DNA from: Oscillospiraceae bacterium
GTDB lineage: Bacteria; Bacillota; Clostridia; Oscillospirales; Ruminococcaceae
Assembly: GCA_017848055.1 (NCBI GenBank)
Contig: JAGALZ010000043.1
Coordinates: 1-34,823, forward strand
Length of the DNA stretch: 34,823 nt
Direction of reading: 5' to 3'
The translations under genes were made by a program, and so were the position numbers. Within the stretch, counting starts at the first letter, position 1. The number at the start of each line of letters is the position of its first letter. This document shows positions 23,592 through 32,994 of the stretch, piece after piece. Below the pieces are notes generated by a model that was not told where the DNA came from, searched no databases, and was given only the letters and a program-made list of their open reading frames with translations.

Positions 23592-25079
23592 TTAGTTTCT
23601 GCCAAAAATGCTTGTTATATTAAAAATCTCCTTTTCGAGGTCCGGTGTAAGCTGATTGCTTTCCAGTCGCCATTGCCAATTGCCCGAGGCTGTTGAGGGT
23701 GTATTGATTCGGCTTTCATCGCCGAGTCCCAGCCAGTCCTGCATAGGGATAACGCATAGCCGTGCATTGCTTCTCATCAGCAGTGATATAAACGCTCGGT
23801 GGAGCTTCTGAGGCGGAGTGAAATGGTCACTCAGATAATCTCTTGCCATTTTTCGCTCCTTTTCTGAGATTGCTTCAAACCACGACGCTATCGGCTGGTT
23901 GTCGTGTGTACCGGTATATGCGACGCAGTTTTCATTATAGTTGTGCGGGAGATAATCATTTCTGCTACCCGTATCACGGCTGTCAAAGGCAAATTCCAGC
24001 ACCTTCATATTCGGGAAACCACTTTCTCTCACAAGTCTACGCACGCTGTCGGTCATAAATCCCAAGTCTTCAGCGATAACCTCTTTATCTCCCAGCGCCT
24101 TTTCGACTGCCCTGAAAAGCTCGATTCCGGGGCCTTTTTCCCAGTGTCCGTTTTTTGCGGTCTTATCCTCAGAGGGTATGGAATAATACTCATCAAATCC
24201 ACGGAAGTGGTCAATCCTCACGACATCATAAAGCTCAAAGCAATGCGCAAGTCTTTTTATCCACCACTCATACGAGGTCTTGCGGTGATAGTCCCAGTCG
24301 TAGAGAGGATTTCCCCAGAGTTGGCCGTCTTTCGAAAATCCATCGGGTGGACAGCCTGCGACTGCTGTTAGCATTCGATTATCGCCAAGCTGGAAAAGCT
24401 CAGGGGCTGCCCAGACATCTGCACTATCGAAGGCAACATATATCGGGATATCCCCGATTATTTTTATGCTCTTTTTGTTTGCATAGCTTTTAAGTCTTTG
24501 CCACTGCTCAAAGAACTTGTACTGCAGATATTTATAGAAGGTTATCTGTTCAGACAACAAACTGCGGTATTCCTCGATAGCCTTAGGTTTCTTTTCACGA
24601 GCCGGCTTTTCCCACTCGCTCCACGGCGCTGAGCCGAAATGCTCCTTGAGTGCCATAAACAGTGCGTAGTCGGAAAGCCAGCTGTTTTTCAAGCAGAAGC
24701 TTTGAAATCCCTTGTCGCCGTTTATATTGCTTTGGGTAAATGCCTGCTTTAAAAGCTTTATTCTGCCTCTGTACAAGGCTGCGTAATCAATTCTGCCCTT
24801 ATCTGAAAAGCCTGCTTTATCGCAATCCTTTTTTGTCAAGAGTCCTTCTTTTACGAGCTCTCCAAGACTTATGAAATACGGATTTCCTGCAAAGGTGGAG
24901 AAGCTCTGATACGGCGAGTCACCGTAACCTGTAGGACCGAGGGGCAAAATCTGCCAATAGCTCTGTCCTGCGTTTTCCAGAAAATCCACAAACTCATACG
25001 CTTTTTCATCAAAACAGCCGATTCCGTATTCCGACGCTAGTGATGAAACCGGAAGCAGTATGCCTGCACTTCTTTTCAC
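23592..25079 (-). CDS. malQ: 4-alpha-glucanotransferase (amylomaltase)
   Basis: A 495-residue GH77 enzyme that disproportionates maltose and maltodextrins, releasing glucose. Start region RSAGILLPVSSLASEYGIG; WQILPLGPTGYGDSPYQSFS follows. Catalytic residues are Asp ~290 (VVRIDHFRGFDEYY), Glu ~336 (VIAEDLGF) and Asp ~393 (YTGTHDNQPI). SRINTPSTASGNWQWRL is the typical C-terminal block. The start codon is GTG at 25079, overlapping the TGA of the upstream phosphatase-like gene (GTGA), so the two are coupled. It should process maltose produced by that neighbour or imported dextrins in the cytoplasm. Confidence 0.93.
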   Translation of the reverse strand: MKRSAGILLPVSSLASEYGIGCFDEKAYEFVDFLENAGQSYWQILPLGPTGYGDSPYQSFSTFAGNPYFISLGELVKEGLLTKKDCDKAGFSDKGRIDYAALYRGRIKLLKQAFTQSNINGDKGFQSFCLKNSWLSDYALFMALKEHFGSAPWSEWEKPAREKKPKAIEEYRSLLSEQITFYKYLQYKFFEQWQRLKSYANKKSIKIIGDIPIYVAFDSADVWAAPELFQLGDNRMLTAVAGCPPDGFSKDGQLWGNPLYDWDYHRKTSYEWWIKRLAHCFELYDVVRIDHFRGFDEYYSIPSEDKTAKNGHWEKGPGIELFRAVEKALGDKEVIAEDLGFMTDSVRRLVRESGFPNMKVLEFAFDSRDTGSRNDYLPHNYNENCVAYTGTHDNQPIASWFEAISEKERKMARDYLSDHFTPPQKLHRAFISLLMRSNARLCVIPMQDWLGLGDESRINTPSTASGNWQWRLESNQLTPDLEKEIFNITSIFGRN

Positions 25080-25918
25080 CTTCCCTCACTCCTCTCACAC
25101 TCTGCGATTACACCGTAATGGTCAGACACCACCGCACCGTTTTTCCCGTTGAAGATTACCCTTGACGATTTAACCGAAGGCTTAAAATTGCACCATATCT
25201 GGTCGATACGCATACCCTTCAAAGACCTGCTCTCTTCTCTCCAGCCGTCTATCACCTTTTCGACTGTAACTCCGCTGTCCTTTTCTTTGGCAAGACAAAA
25301 GGTATCATACCAGTCGCTGTTTTTCATCAGGTCATATCCTTCTTTTCTTATATGTGCGGGGTTATTGAAATCACCCATCAGCCACACGTATTCGTAATTT
25401 CCGAGGCTCTCGCAGGTTTTATTCCACTGAAAACAAAACGGCTCCTCGTCATCCTTCCACCAGCCAAAGTGGACGCTGAAAAACCAGTCTTTCGGGTAAG
25501 CCTCGGTGCGCACGCCGATAATCCTGCGTGTTTTCCATTTATCCTTATCATCGGTTTTACTGACTGTGAGCGGCTTTGTCTGTATGATTCTGCTTTTGCT
25601 CATAACGGCTATTCCTTCACAGTATTTATCGTAGCCCTTTTTTATGGGAAGATATGTCCAGTAGTAATGTATATTTTTTGCACTCAGCCTGCGAATCGTC
25701 TGAAGGATATGATTGTCATCCCGTATCACAATATTCTTTCCGCAGGGGACATATCCGAAAAGGTCGGCGTCTGCTTTGGGTGAAAATAGGGACTGATTGA
25801 CTTCCTGAAGCGCTATAATGTCAGGCTGTATTTTAGCGATTGCGTCTGTAAAATGCTCAAGCTTACTGCTGTAATTTTCCTCGACAAGACTATGGGTGTT
25901 AAGTGTAAGTAATTTCAT
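25076..25918 (-). CDS. Endonuclease/exonuclease/phosphatase-family protein, probably maltose 6'-phosphate phosphatase (MapP-like)
   Basis: A 280-residue EEP-fold protein. The motifs are KLLTLNTHS (Asn), IIALQEVNQ (metal-binding Glu), WLMGDFNNPA (Asp/Asn), MRIDQIWC and VVSDHYGVIAE (catalytic Asp-His). The N-terminus MKLLTLNTHS and the size resemble MapP of lactobacilli and enterococci, which removes phosphate from maltose 6'-phosphate after PTS uptake. Translational coupling to malQ, then ptsI, supports that role. Without similarity search a DNase or sphingomyelinase relative cannot be excluded. ATG 25918 follows GAGGGAATAC; the frame extends 21 codons upstream without a ribosome binding site. 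Confidence 0.75.
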   Translation of the reverse strand: MKLLTLNTHSLVEENYSSKLEHFTDAIAKIQPDIIALQEVNQSLFSPKADADLFGYVPCGKNIVIRDDNHILQTIRRLSAKNIHYYWTYLPIKKGYDKYCEGIAVMSKSRIIQTKPLTVSKTDDKDKWKTRRIIGVRTEAYPKDWFFSVHFGWWKDDEEPFCFQWNKTCESLGNYEYVWLMGDFNNPAHIRKEGYDLMKNSDWYDTFCLAKEKDSGVTVEKVIDGWREESRSLKGMRIDQIWCNFKPSVKSSRVIFNGKNGAVVSDHYGVIAECERSEGR

Positions 25919-26071
25919 ACGTATTCCCTCGAAGCTTTCGTTTATACCGCTTTTTATAAGTATTAACGCAATACGCCTCACAAATACATTATATGTAAAC
26001 CAAAATTAAAAAGGATAGCATAATGAAATTTTCAGAACCTGTGCAACCGTTTGCCGCTACTCGTACTCTTA

Positions 26072-26088
26072 TATAGTAAAGGACTATA
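26072..26088 (+). promoter_or_regulatory. Inverted repeat/promoter region before the lipoprotein-ABC operon
   Basis: TATAGT-AAAGG-ACTATA, a 6-bp inverted repeat with a 5-bp gap, 31 bp before the ATG at 26119. Both arms resemble -10 boxes. It could be a -10 region overlapped by an operator. AAGGAGGGG precedes the start codon. Confidence 0.35.
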
Positions 26089-26118
26089 AATCCGCGGGTA
26101 TCGATAAGGAGGGGTTTT

Positions 26119-27291
26119 ATGAAAAAGCTGATTTGTGTTATTGCAGCGGTGAGCGTTGCTTTGCTGGGTGGGTGCAGTGACAAGCCTGAGCTTATTGATT
26201 TATCGTCACTTGAAAGCACTATTGATGAAGAGGTATCGACACCTCTGGATACTATCATTACATCCTATCAGCAAGATTCATATAAAAAGCAGATGATAGG
26301 AACGAGTGCTAGCTGTACATTCAGCGGTGAGAATATGCTTATTTACTCAAGTCTGGGGCAGGACGCTGATGACTCTATCGGTTCGCAGACAAAGCAGTTC
26401 TACAAGCTTGACCTCAAGACGGGTGAATGCGTACCTATGTGTACGGTTCCCGGTTGCACACACGATTATGACGCCGGCACTGCCTGCATAAACAATGCAA
26501 AAATAAGCCGCCCGACTGCTGTCGGTGATGATGTATGGTATCTGAGCCATAATACAATTATGAAACAAAGCGGCGGCACGAGCGAGGTCATATTCGAAAA
26601 CAAGTTCTGTACGGAATATGAGGAAAGCATATACAGAGATTACGAGGGGCACAAATATGTTCTGAGCAGCTTTATTGTTGATGATGACAGCGTATATCTT
26701 TTCGGCCCTACCTACACAGTAAGGCTTGACAGACAGACAATGAAGCCTGAGGAATACATCCCACTCAGCGAGGCTATGATATTCTCGCAGTTTGTCTGCG
26801 ACGGAAAGGCTTATGTATGCAACGAGCTTCAGGAACTGATTATGGTGGACTACAATACAAAAGAAGTAAAAAAACTCGGCGACCAGATAAACAACGCCTG
26901 CGCATACGGCGGTATGCTTTACTACACACGATACAACGGCGGTATGCCTTCGCTGTACTGTGCAAGCATTGACGGAAGCGGTGAAAAGAAGCTGTGTGAT
27001 GACTGCTACATGGATTTTGTAATTAAGGACGGCAAGGTATTTTATCACAACTATGCAACGGGCGGTAATTTAAGGTTTTATGACCTGTCTACCAGACAGG
27101 ACGACGTGATATATGACGGTATAACAGCTTGCGACTGCATTGTAACGGCAGAGCACATAGACAGAATCTTTGCTATCGGCGAGGCTTACAAATCCGGCGG
27201 TCAGGGTATTTGCAATATCATCATCTCCGTAAAGACGGACGGTAGCGGACTTTGGACAAAGGAAATCGACGGAACAGACACAATCCTTTAA
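26119..27291 (+). CDS. Lipoprotein with predicted beta-propeller (unknown function)
   Basis: A 390-residue lipoprotein. The signal peptide ends LLGGCSDK (lipobox). The body is rich in short repeated beta-blades of the type FYKLDLKTGEC, YLFGPTYTVRLDRQTMKPE, AYVCNELQELIMVDYNTKEV and FYHNYATGGNLRFYDLST, suggesting a six- or seven-bladed propeller. The motif CTVPGCTHDYDAGTAC (~105-125) recurs, as C-x-P-x-CTHD, in lipoproteins beside ABC transporters in gut Clostridia. It is the first gene of a five-gene set and is 18 bp before a second lipoprotein. Binding partner of the ABC exporter or an outer sensor is inference. Confidence 0.7.
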   Translation: MKKLICVIAAVSVALLGGCSDKPELIDLSSLESTIDEEVSTPLDTIITSYQQDSYKKQMIGTSASCTFSGENMLIYSSLGQDADDSIGSQTKQFYKLDLKTGECVPMCTVPGCTHDYDAGTACINNAKISRPTAVGDDVWYLSHNTIMKQSGGTSEVIFENKFCTEYEESIYRDYEGHKYVLSSFIVDDDSVYLFGPTYTVRLDRQTMKPEEYIPLSEAMIFSQFVCDGKAYVCNELQELIMVDYNTKEVKKLGDQINNACAYGGMLYYTRYNGGMPSLYCASIDGSGEKKLCDDCYMDFVIKDGKVFYHNYATGGNLRFYDLSTRQDDVIYDGITACDCIVTAEHIDRIFAIGEAYKSGGQGICNIIISVKTDGSGLWTKEIDGTDTIL

Positions 27292-27309
27292 ATCATGAGG
27301 TGGTGCTCT

Positions 27310-28398
27310 ATGAAGAGAAAATTATTATGTTCTTTTATTGTATTGAGTCTGCTTATGCTTGCAGGCTGTGATGGAAAAATCTCCGATGCTGACACATCAT
27401 CAGATACATACACAAACGAGCTTTCGGGTTCCTTTGGAGAAACGGCTTCATCGTATGATTCTTCTTATGCTCCTGATTCTGAGGCAACAAGCGGTAACAT
27501 AACAGGAGTTTCATCTAGTATGAATGTTTTTATAAACACCGAAAACGGACAGATAGCCTCAGGTCTGGCTGAAAAGCAAGACCTAAACAAAGGATTATCT
27601 CTCACAGTATATACTTCATTTATGCCGGAAAGCTCGTTGCACTTTAGTCAGGCAGAGGCTGATATTTACGTTTTCTGCAACGGACAGGTTATTAATCATT
27701 CGGAAGACAAGGAAAGCACTCCATCAGAGAAGACAAGGCACACTATTTCACTCACTACGATGAACAGCATTCCTATATACATTCCTCCGACATCCATCGG
27801 TGACTATGAGGATGCCTTATTGTGGATATGTATAAATTATATGCCTGATTATGTTGCACAAGACGGTATGGGAGAAGTGCAGATGACCGGTCTGTGGTAT
27901 GTTCCTATTACATCACACGGCAAGGGGGATACCCCATCACTATATGAAGCTGATGAAGAAAACTATCTTGTCGGCATAAGGCCGACTACCTCAGGCGGTG
28001 AAAATATAAACGCTCCTTACATTGATATCGGCACATACAGCGAGAAGTATCACAGCACGTCCAAATACACTATGGACGATTTATCACGAATCGATTCAGA
28101 TACAGATTTTGCTCTGACAGCTTATCTTGAAAGCGACGCAGATTACTACTTTGCAGTTTTCCGCAATGGCGAACTTCTCGACGCATTTGACGGAAAAAGT
28201 TTTATGAATGGTAGCTTTTGCGGTGGAAAGCGTATGATTAAGTATTCATTTGACAAAGCGTTATTGCCCCAAAACGGAGTATACTCTTACAATGTAATTG
28301 CGATGCCCACCGAAGCGGAAATAAGCGACGACGGCTCAGATTTCGCCGTGAGCTATCGTCGCAGGATAACAATTGCTGTTAACGAAAATCCATCTTGA
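27310..28398 (+). CDS. Lipoprotein of unknown function
   Basis: A 362-residue lipoprotein with signal peptide KRKLLCSFIVLSLLMLAGCDG, then a long Ser/Thr/Asp linker to about residue 70. The mature part has no family I recognise; mixed beta content and a C-terminal block (YSYNVIAMPTEAEISDDGSD) suggest Ig-like or sandwich folds. Start ATG 27310 is chosen because GAGGTGG lies 8 bp upstream; the ATG at 27295 overlaps that site. It sits between another lipoprotein and an ABC-2 permease, all co-directional, so it is probably part of one export or defence-type envelope system. Confidence 0.7.
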   Translation: MKRKLLCSFIVLSLLMLAGCDGKISDADTSSDTYTNELSGSFGETASSYDSSYAPDSEATSGNITGVSSSMNVFINTENGQIASGLAEKQDLNKGLSLTVYTSFMPESSLHFSQAEADIYVFCNGQVINHSEDKESTPSEKTRHTISLTTMNSIPIYIPPTSIGDYEDALLWICINYMPDYVAQDGMGEVQMTGLWYVPITSHGKGDTPSLYEADEENYLVGIRPTTSGGENINAPYIDIGTYSEKYHSTSKYTMDDLSRIDSDTDFALTAYLESDADYYFAVFRNGELLDAFDGKSFMNGSFCGGKRMIKYSFDKALLPQNGVYSYNVIAMPTEAEISDDGSDFAVSYRRRITIAVNENPS

Positions 28399-28412
28399 CA
28401 GGAGGTGCAGAT

Positions 28413-29696
28413 ATGCTCAGGCAGGAACTGAAGCGAATACTTCAAAGCCGTGTATTTATTATACTTGCGGCTTTGACTGCTATATATTTTGCATACCTTA
28501 CGGCGAGCTATTTTTTTAGCAACAAGCAGACAATTACTCAGTATCAAAAGGATGCCGAGGTGACAAATGCATTTCTGAGTGAGGTGTCTGACCAATCAGC
28601 TGACGGGGCGAACCTTTATAACACCTTGAAGGAAATGTATCTGGAAGCTGAAAATGAGCTTGGAAGGCTATCTGCACAAGGCACGGGCGAAGGCGGACAG
28701 ATGAGTGACGAGATGCAGGCGGAATATGACAGATGGAGAATCGCCATGCACGCACTTGACTGTGTGGGTTATCAGTTTGACGAATACCCTTCTTTTGCAG
28801 AAAAAACGATAAAGAAAGCATACCTGCTGAGCAATGACGGGTCGCAGGATGAATACACGATACGTCTTAACAAGAAGGCTGTAGAAGAATACAATGTCGC
28901 AAGGAGCTTTTCGCTCATTGATACAAAGCCTGCGGGCATCTGGCATGAGATGTATTCTGCAAGGTACAGGTATTTTTACATATTCCTCGTTTTTGTCTTT
29001 GTTATTCTGTCGGCAGATATATTTTGCTATGAGCACACTCACCGACTTTGCGGAATGGTATTCACCTCGAAAAACGGCAGAAAATGCCTGCTTTTTGCAA
29101 AGCTTTGTTCTCTATGGCTGATTGCGGTGGTTACAATTGTGGTCATAACAATTGCGGACATATCGGTTTGTCTGTCTATCGTCGGCAGGGAGCTTATCTT
29201 TGAGCCTGTTCAGGTTCTTCCCATATTCCGAAGAAGCACGGCGGATTTAAGCTTTCTTACGCTTATAATTTATTCAGGGGTTATAAGACTTTTGCTTTTG
29301 CTTCTTGTGATATGTCTTGTGGCGGCAATAAGCACAGTTTCAAGGAATGCTCTCGTTTCGCTGAGCATAAATGCTGTACTTATGTTCACGGCATTTGCTC
29401 TGTACAGTTACTCAATCGGATATGAAAAAATAAACAGCATTTCGGGTGATATCGTCTTATACGAAAAGCGGTTTGAGCTTTATGAAAAGCTGAGGGGGTT
29501 CCTTCCGGTATGCTTTGTAAATCCTATATCGTACGTTGAGAAGTTTGATTATATGAACATCTGCGGATATCCGATTTCAAGGCTTGCAGTTTGTATTACT
29601 GTGACAATACTTATTTCGGCAGTGCTTGTTTTGACTGCATTTTCCCGCTTCGGCAAGGCATCGAAAGCTATCAGACTAAAGATAAAAAAGGGGTGA
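28413..29696 (+). CDS. ABC-2 type permease, first subunit
   Basis: A 427-residue membrane protein. One N-terminal helix (VFIILAALTAIYFAYLTASYFF) is followed by a ~150-residue extracytoplasmic region and about five further helices (YIFLVFVFVILSADIFCYE, LWLIAVVTIVVITIADISVC, LLLLLLVICLVAAISTVS, AVLMFTAFALYSYS, VCITVTILISAVLVLTAF). This layout is typical of ABC-2/YhaP-like exporter permeases. HTHRLCGMVFTSKNGR after the second helix resembles the coupling region. AGGAGGTG precedes ATG 28413. The gene is directly before the ATPase at 29702 and paired with a second permease at 30567. Substrate unknown. Confidence 0.8.
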   Translation: MLRQELKRILQSRVFIILAALTAIYFAYLTASYFFSNKQTITQYQKDAEVTNAFLSEVSDQSADGANLYNTLKEMYLEAENELGRLSAQGTGEGGQMSDEMQAEYDRWRIAMHALDCVGYQFDEYPSFAEKTIKKAYLLSNDGSQDEYTIRLNKKAVEEYNVARSFSLIDTKPAGIWHEMYSARYRYFYIFLVFVFVILSADIFCYEHTHRLCGMVFTSKNGRKCLLFAKLCSLWLIAVVTIVVITIADISVCLSIVGRELIFEPVQVLPIFRRSTADLSFLTLIIYSGVIRLLLLLLVICLVAAISTVSRNALVSLSINAVLMFTAFALYSYSIGYEKINSISGDIVLYEKRFELYEKLRGFLPVCFVNPISYVEKFDYMNICGYPISRLAVCITVTILISAVLVLTAFSRFGKASKAIRLKIKKG

Positions 29697-29701
29697 GAGC
29701 T

Positions 29702-30574
29702 ATGGAGCTAAAATTTATAAATCTTTCAAAATGCTACGGAAAGAAGCAGGCGCTTATAGATTTCAGTGCTACTATGAATGAGGGTGTTTATGCGCTCTTA
29801 GGGCCTAACGGAGCAGGAAAATCGACGCTGATGAACTGTCTTTCCGACCTTATTGAGCCGACGAGCGGAAAGATACTTTTTGACGGAAAAAGCATAAAAG
29901 CTATGGGGGCTGATTTCCGCAGCATATATGGTTTTATGCCGCAAAGCTACGGGCTGTATCCGTCCTTCAGGGCGATTGACACTCTGCGGTATTTTGCAAG
30001 GCTCAAGGGAATTGAAAACTCAGAGAAAAAGATTACACAGCTTCTTGAAACGGTCAATCTTACAGATTCGGCGAACAAGAGAGTGAAGGGCTTTTCGGGC
30101 GGTATGAAAAGGCGGCTTGGAATAGCGATAGCTTTGCTCAACGACCCGAAGGTGCTTGTTCTTGACGAGCCTACGGCGGGGCTTGACCCGAAGGAACGAA
30201 TTCGTCTGAGAAACCTCATAAGCGAAGTAAGCTTTGACAGAGTTGTGATATTTGCGACTCACATAGTGTCGGATGTTGAGGCGATTGCCGGAAACACTAT
30301 TCTTCTGCAAAACGGAAGGGTGCTCAAAAGCACCGACACCTGCTCTCTTATCGAAAGCATTGAGGGTAAGGTATGGGAAGCGAAGGTCAGAAACGCTGAT
30401 GAGGCAATACTTGAAAACTCCTTCAGAATATCCAACATTACAAAGGTTTCAGACGGTGCAATTATACGAATCGTAAGCGACAGCAAGCCATATGAAAATG
30501 CTGTTAGTATTTCCCCTTCTCTTGAAGATGTATACTTATATTACTTTGACGAGGCGGCGAGCAAAAATGACTAG
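29702..30574 (+). CDS. ABC exporter ATP-binding protein
   Basis: A 290-residue cytoplasmic ATPase. Walker A LLGPNGAGKSTLMN (~33-46), Q-loop GFMPQSYGLYPS, signature VKGFSGGMKRRLGIA, Walker B VLVLDEPTAGLDP, switch His FATHIVSD. The subfamily is that of drug/bacteriocin-type ABC-2 exporters (CcmA/NatA-like), not the importer ATPase at 6032. The C-terminal ~70 residues are a small alpha/beta appendage. ATG 29702 follows GGGGTGAGAG; a longer frame upstream lies inside the permease gene. It overlaps the next permease by 8 bp. Confidence 0.92.
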   Translation: MELKFINLSKCYGKKQALIDFSATMNEGVYALLGPNGAGKSTLMNCLSDLIEPTSGKILFDGKSIKAMGADFRSIYGFMPQSYGLYPSFRAIDTLRYFARLKGIENSEKKITQLLETVNLTDSANKRVKGFSGGMKRRLGIAIALLNDPKVLVLDEPTAGLDPKERIRLRNLISEVSFDRVVIFATHIVSDVEAIAGNTILLQNGRVLKSTDTCSLIESIEGKVWEAKVRNADEAILENSFRISNITKVSDGAIIRIVSDSKPYENAVSISPSLEDVYLYYFDEAASKND

Positions 30575-31610
30575 GCTTATGTATTACGAATGGTACAAAG
30601 CGTTTGGCGGGTTCAAATGGCTGATTATTGTAGTCATACTAATTATCAAGGCGGTATTTACATATCAATCGCTTGATGTATCGGTTGACTTTTCCATACC
30701 GATATACAGAGAATACATCTCAGAGCTTTCTGAAATGTCGCAAAGTAAAGCGGAGAAATTTATACTTTCCGAAAACGAAAGGATAAATTCCGTGCTGGGC
30801 GGCTATACTGAAATGGAGAGTGCTTACTCGTCGGGGAAGCTGTCACTTGAAGAATACAAGGCATACATAAAAATCTATCATGATGCGAAATCAAAGGCTT
30901 CCGCTTTCAATGCTGTATACCAAAAACACGAACAGCTGTCTATGCTCAGTAATGAAAACAGGATATATTTCTACGACCTTGAGTGGTACACCTTCGGGGA
31001 ATACATGGGGCTTGATTTCTTTGCGATTTTCCTCATTATGATATTTACAGTACCTATATTCTGCAGGGAACATTCTTTAAACACGCATCATCTCAACATG
31101 GTATGCAAAAACGGAAGAACAAAGCTTCATATAACAAAGCTAATGCTTGGGTTTATCTCAGGTCTTGTACTCGGCTTGTTAGCGTACTCAATTGACTTTG
31201 CAATTTTCGGCTTGCGATACGGATTTGAATATTCGGATATGCCGATACAAGCGGTTATGGGGTACTCGCATAATGCAGACAATGTATCAGTTCTCGGGAT
31301 GTTTGCGGCTATGTCTGTTTCAAAGGTGCTGTGGTGCGGGTGTCTTGCATTGATGATTTGCGGAATATGTGCACTTTTAAGAAACAACATAATATCTGTT
31401 ATAATGTGTGCGGCGCTTTTATTTTTCCCGATGCAGGTTCTTAAGTTAAACGAAAACTCACCTTCTTGGCTTTACAGCATAAGCATTTTATCGGGACTTA
31501 GCGGCAGCAAGGAAAACATTGATATACTTACACCTCTCATCAACACGGCTATATGGATTGTTATAAATCTGTTGGTTACGGCGACGGTGTACACCAAGCG
31601 GAGAGAATAG
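30567..31610 (+). CDS. ABC-2 type permease, second subunit
   Basis: A 347-residue membrane protein, same plan as the gene at 28413. The N-terminal YYEWYKAFGGFKWLIIVVILIIKAVFTYQ helix is followed by a ~140-residue polar region and about five helices (DFFAIFLIMIFTVPIFCREH, LMLGFISGLVLGLLAYS, VLWCGCLALMICGICAL, NIISVIMCAALLFFP, TAIWIVINLLVTATVY). NTHHLNMVCKNGRTKLH parallels the HTHRLCGMVFTSKNGRK segment of the other permease, so the two are paralogs forming a heterodimer. It starts at ATG 30567 inside the end of the ATPase gene, and the operon ends at the terminator at 31663. Confidence 0.8.
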   Translation: MTRLMYYEWYKAFGGFKWLIIVVILIIKAVFTYQSLDVSVDFSIPIYREYISELSEMSQSKAEKFILSENERINSVLGGYTEMESAYSSGKLSLEEYKAYIKIYHDAKSKASAFNAVYQKHEQLSMLSNENRIYFYDLEWYTFGEYMGLDFFAIFLIMIFTVPIFCREHSLNTHHLNMVCKNGRTKLHITKLMLGFISGLVLGLLAYSIDFAIFGLRYGFEYSDMPIQAVMGYSHNADNVSVLGMFAAMSVSKVLWCGCLALMICGICALLRNNIISVIMCAALLFFPMQVLKLNENSPSWLYSISILSGLSGSKENIDILTPLINTAIWIVINLLVTATVYTKRRE

Positions 31611-31662
31611 CTTCTGTATCGGCGGTTACATTCCTGCGAAAGAGCAGCACGCATTAAAACAA

Positions 31663-31691
31663 AAAAAGGATACCGATAGGGTATCCTTTTT
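31663..31691. terminator. Bidirectional intrinsic terminator
   Basis: A 12-bp perfect stem AAAAAGGATACC/GGTATCCTTTTT with loop GATAG. It has A-run and T-run on both sides, and lies between the convergent ABC permease and the minus-strand gene at 31721. Confidence 0.85.
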
Positions 31692-31720
31692 GTTTGTCCC
31701 GGTCAAAAACGGTGACGGGG

Positions 31721-32872
31721 TTACACTTTGATTTTATTTATGAGCTTGTCTGTTTTGTCATCGAACACGAAAATGTATTCACCGCAGGCTTCGAAGAAAT
31801 ACGAGCCGCCGTCTTTTATTTCGTCTGCGTCCTGCTTGTCGATTACCTTCCAATCCTCAAGTGAATATGTAAGATACTCGCCATCATAGTAGGTTATTGC
31901 TTTTTCGGAGTCAGCGTAAATGATGCGTTCGAAGGTTTTGGTTTTGTGTTCAAACTGTTTCGAAAAATCATTTTTATCAATACAGTATAAATGGTCGCTA
32001 ATATGTCCTTTCATCTCACTTGTACCACTTCTCTTCGGGCCGGAATTCGAAGTAGTCTGGCCAAAACAGACTATATATTCATCGTTGTTATGTAAAACAA
32101 ACTGATTCATAAAGCTTACCTTGTCACTGCTTACATTTGCATTATAGATATTGCAGGAACCTAAACTAAAACAATACTCAGTAAAAGTTCTTTTATCTAA
32201 TCCTCTGTCAGAATACACTAATCGATTACTGTCAAATAAAAGGACACATAGCGGTGGACCAACATATTCAATGACGTGTTTATACTCTGCATCTGCAATC
32301 ACATAATAGCTATGCTTACCTTCTAATTCCTTAAACATCACGCAATCAGCATACTCGCTTTTGTATCTATGCACCGAAAGCTCAATCGCCTCGTCGATAT
32401 ATAACTGCTCAAATTCGATTGCAATTTCTGTCTTGCTACCATCTTCTTTAAGGCAAAACGCCTGCATATCGTTTGGCATAATACAGAATATCACATTACT
32501 ACATACAAGAAAATCGATAATATCGGACGGGATTTCATAACTTCCGACCATATTCCATTTCGCATCAAAGGCTACGAGATTCTTAGAGCTGTTCTCATCG
32601 AAAACCCATACAATATCATCATATACCTTTACTTTAGCAGACTTGTCATTTGTCTGATAGATTGTAGAATTATCATCGAGATTATATATTCTGCCGTCAT
32701 CAACGCCAAAATAGGTGTTTTGCACGTTCAGTACTCTTCCGCTATCGCCGAACACGCCTTGTATAAGTATTTCAATATTCTCAAATCTAAAAAACAATAT
32801 GTAAACAAGCATGGACAACAGCACAACCGAAAGTACAGCCGCACAGCCTAATATCACTTTATTCTTCTTCAT
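31721..32872 (-). CDS. Signal-anchored protein of unknown function
   Basis: A 383-residue protein with an N-terminal membrane anchor (KVILGCAAVLSVVLLSMLVYILFF) and an outside domain of repeated short strands (YFGVDDGRIYNLDDNSTIYQ, IVWVFDENSSKNLVAFDAKW, YLTYSLEDWKVIDKQDAD, GEYIFVFDDKTDKLI), suggesting a propeller. No family recognised. Base composition is AT-richer than the enzymes to the left. It is convergent with the ABC operon across a shared terminator, and follows another membrane protein gene by ~120 bp. The ATG at 32872 has AGAAGG upstream. Confidence 0.65.
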   Translation of the reverse strand: MKKNKVILGCAAVLSVVLLSMLVYILFFRFENIEILIQGVFGDSGRVLNVQNTYFGVDDGRIYNLDDNSTIYQTNDKSAKVKVYDDIVWVFDENSSKNLVAFDAKWNMVGSYEIPSDIIDFLVCSNVIFCIMPNDMQAFCLKEDGSKTEIAIEFEQLYIDEAIELSVHRYKSEYADCVMFKELEGKHSYYVIADAEYKHVIEYVGPPLCVLLFDSNRLVYSDRGLDKRTFTEYCFSLGSCNIYNANVSSDKVSFMNQFVLHNNDEYIVCFGQTTSNSGPKRSGTSEMKGHISDHLYCIDKNDFSKQFEHKTKTFERIIYADSEKAITYYDGEYLTYSLEDWKVIDKQDADEIKDGGSYFFEACGEYIFVFDDKTDKLINKIKV

Positions 32873-32994
32873 ATCACTAACCTTCTTATCTATCCCAATA
32901 TATATCCGACTCTGAACATCTCATTTTCAGTATTGGTAATGGAATTTATGAGCTTGCTCACTTAGGCATTTATCAACTAAGCCAGAGGACAGCT

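Noticed and set aside
26347..27048. Minus-strand open frame (233 codons) opposite the first lipoprotein
   Set aside because: Shadow of the lipoprotein reading frame; no recognisable motif.
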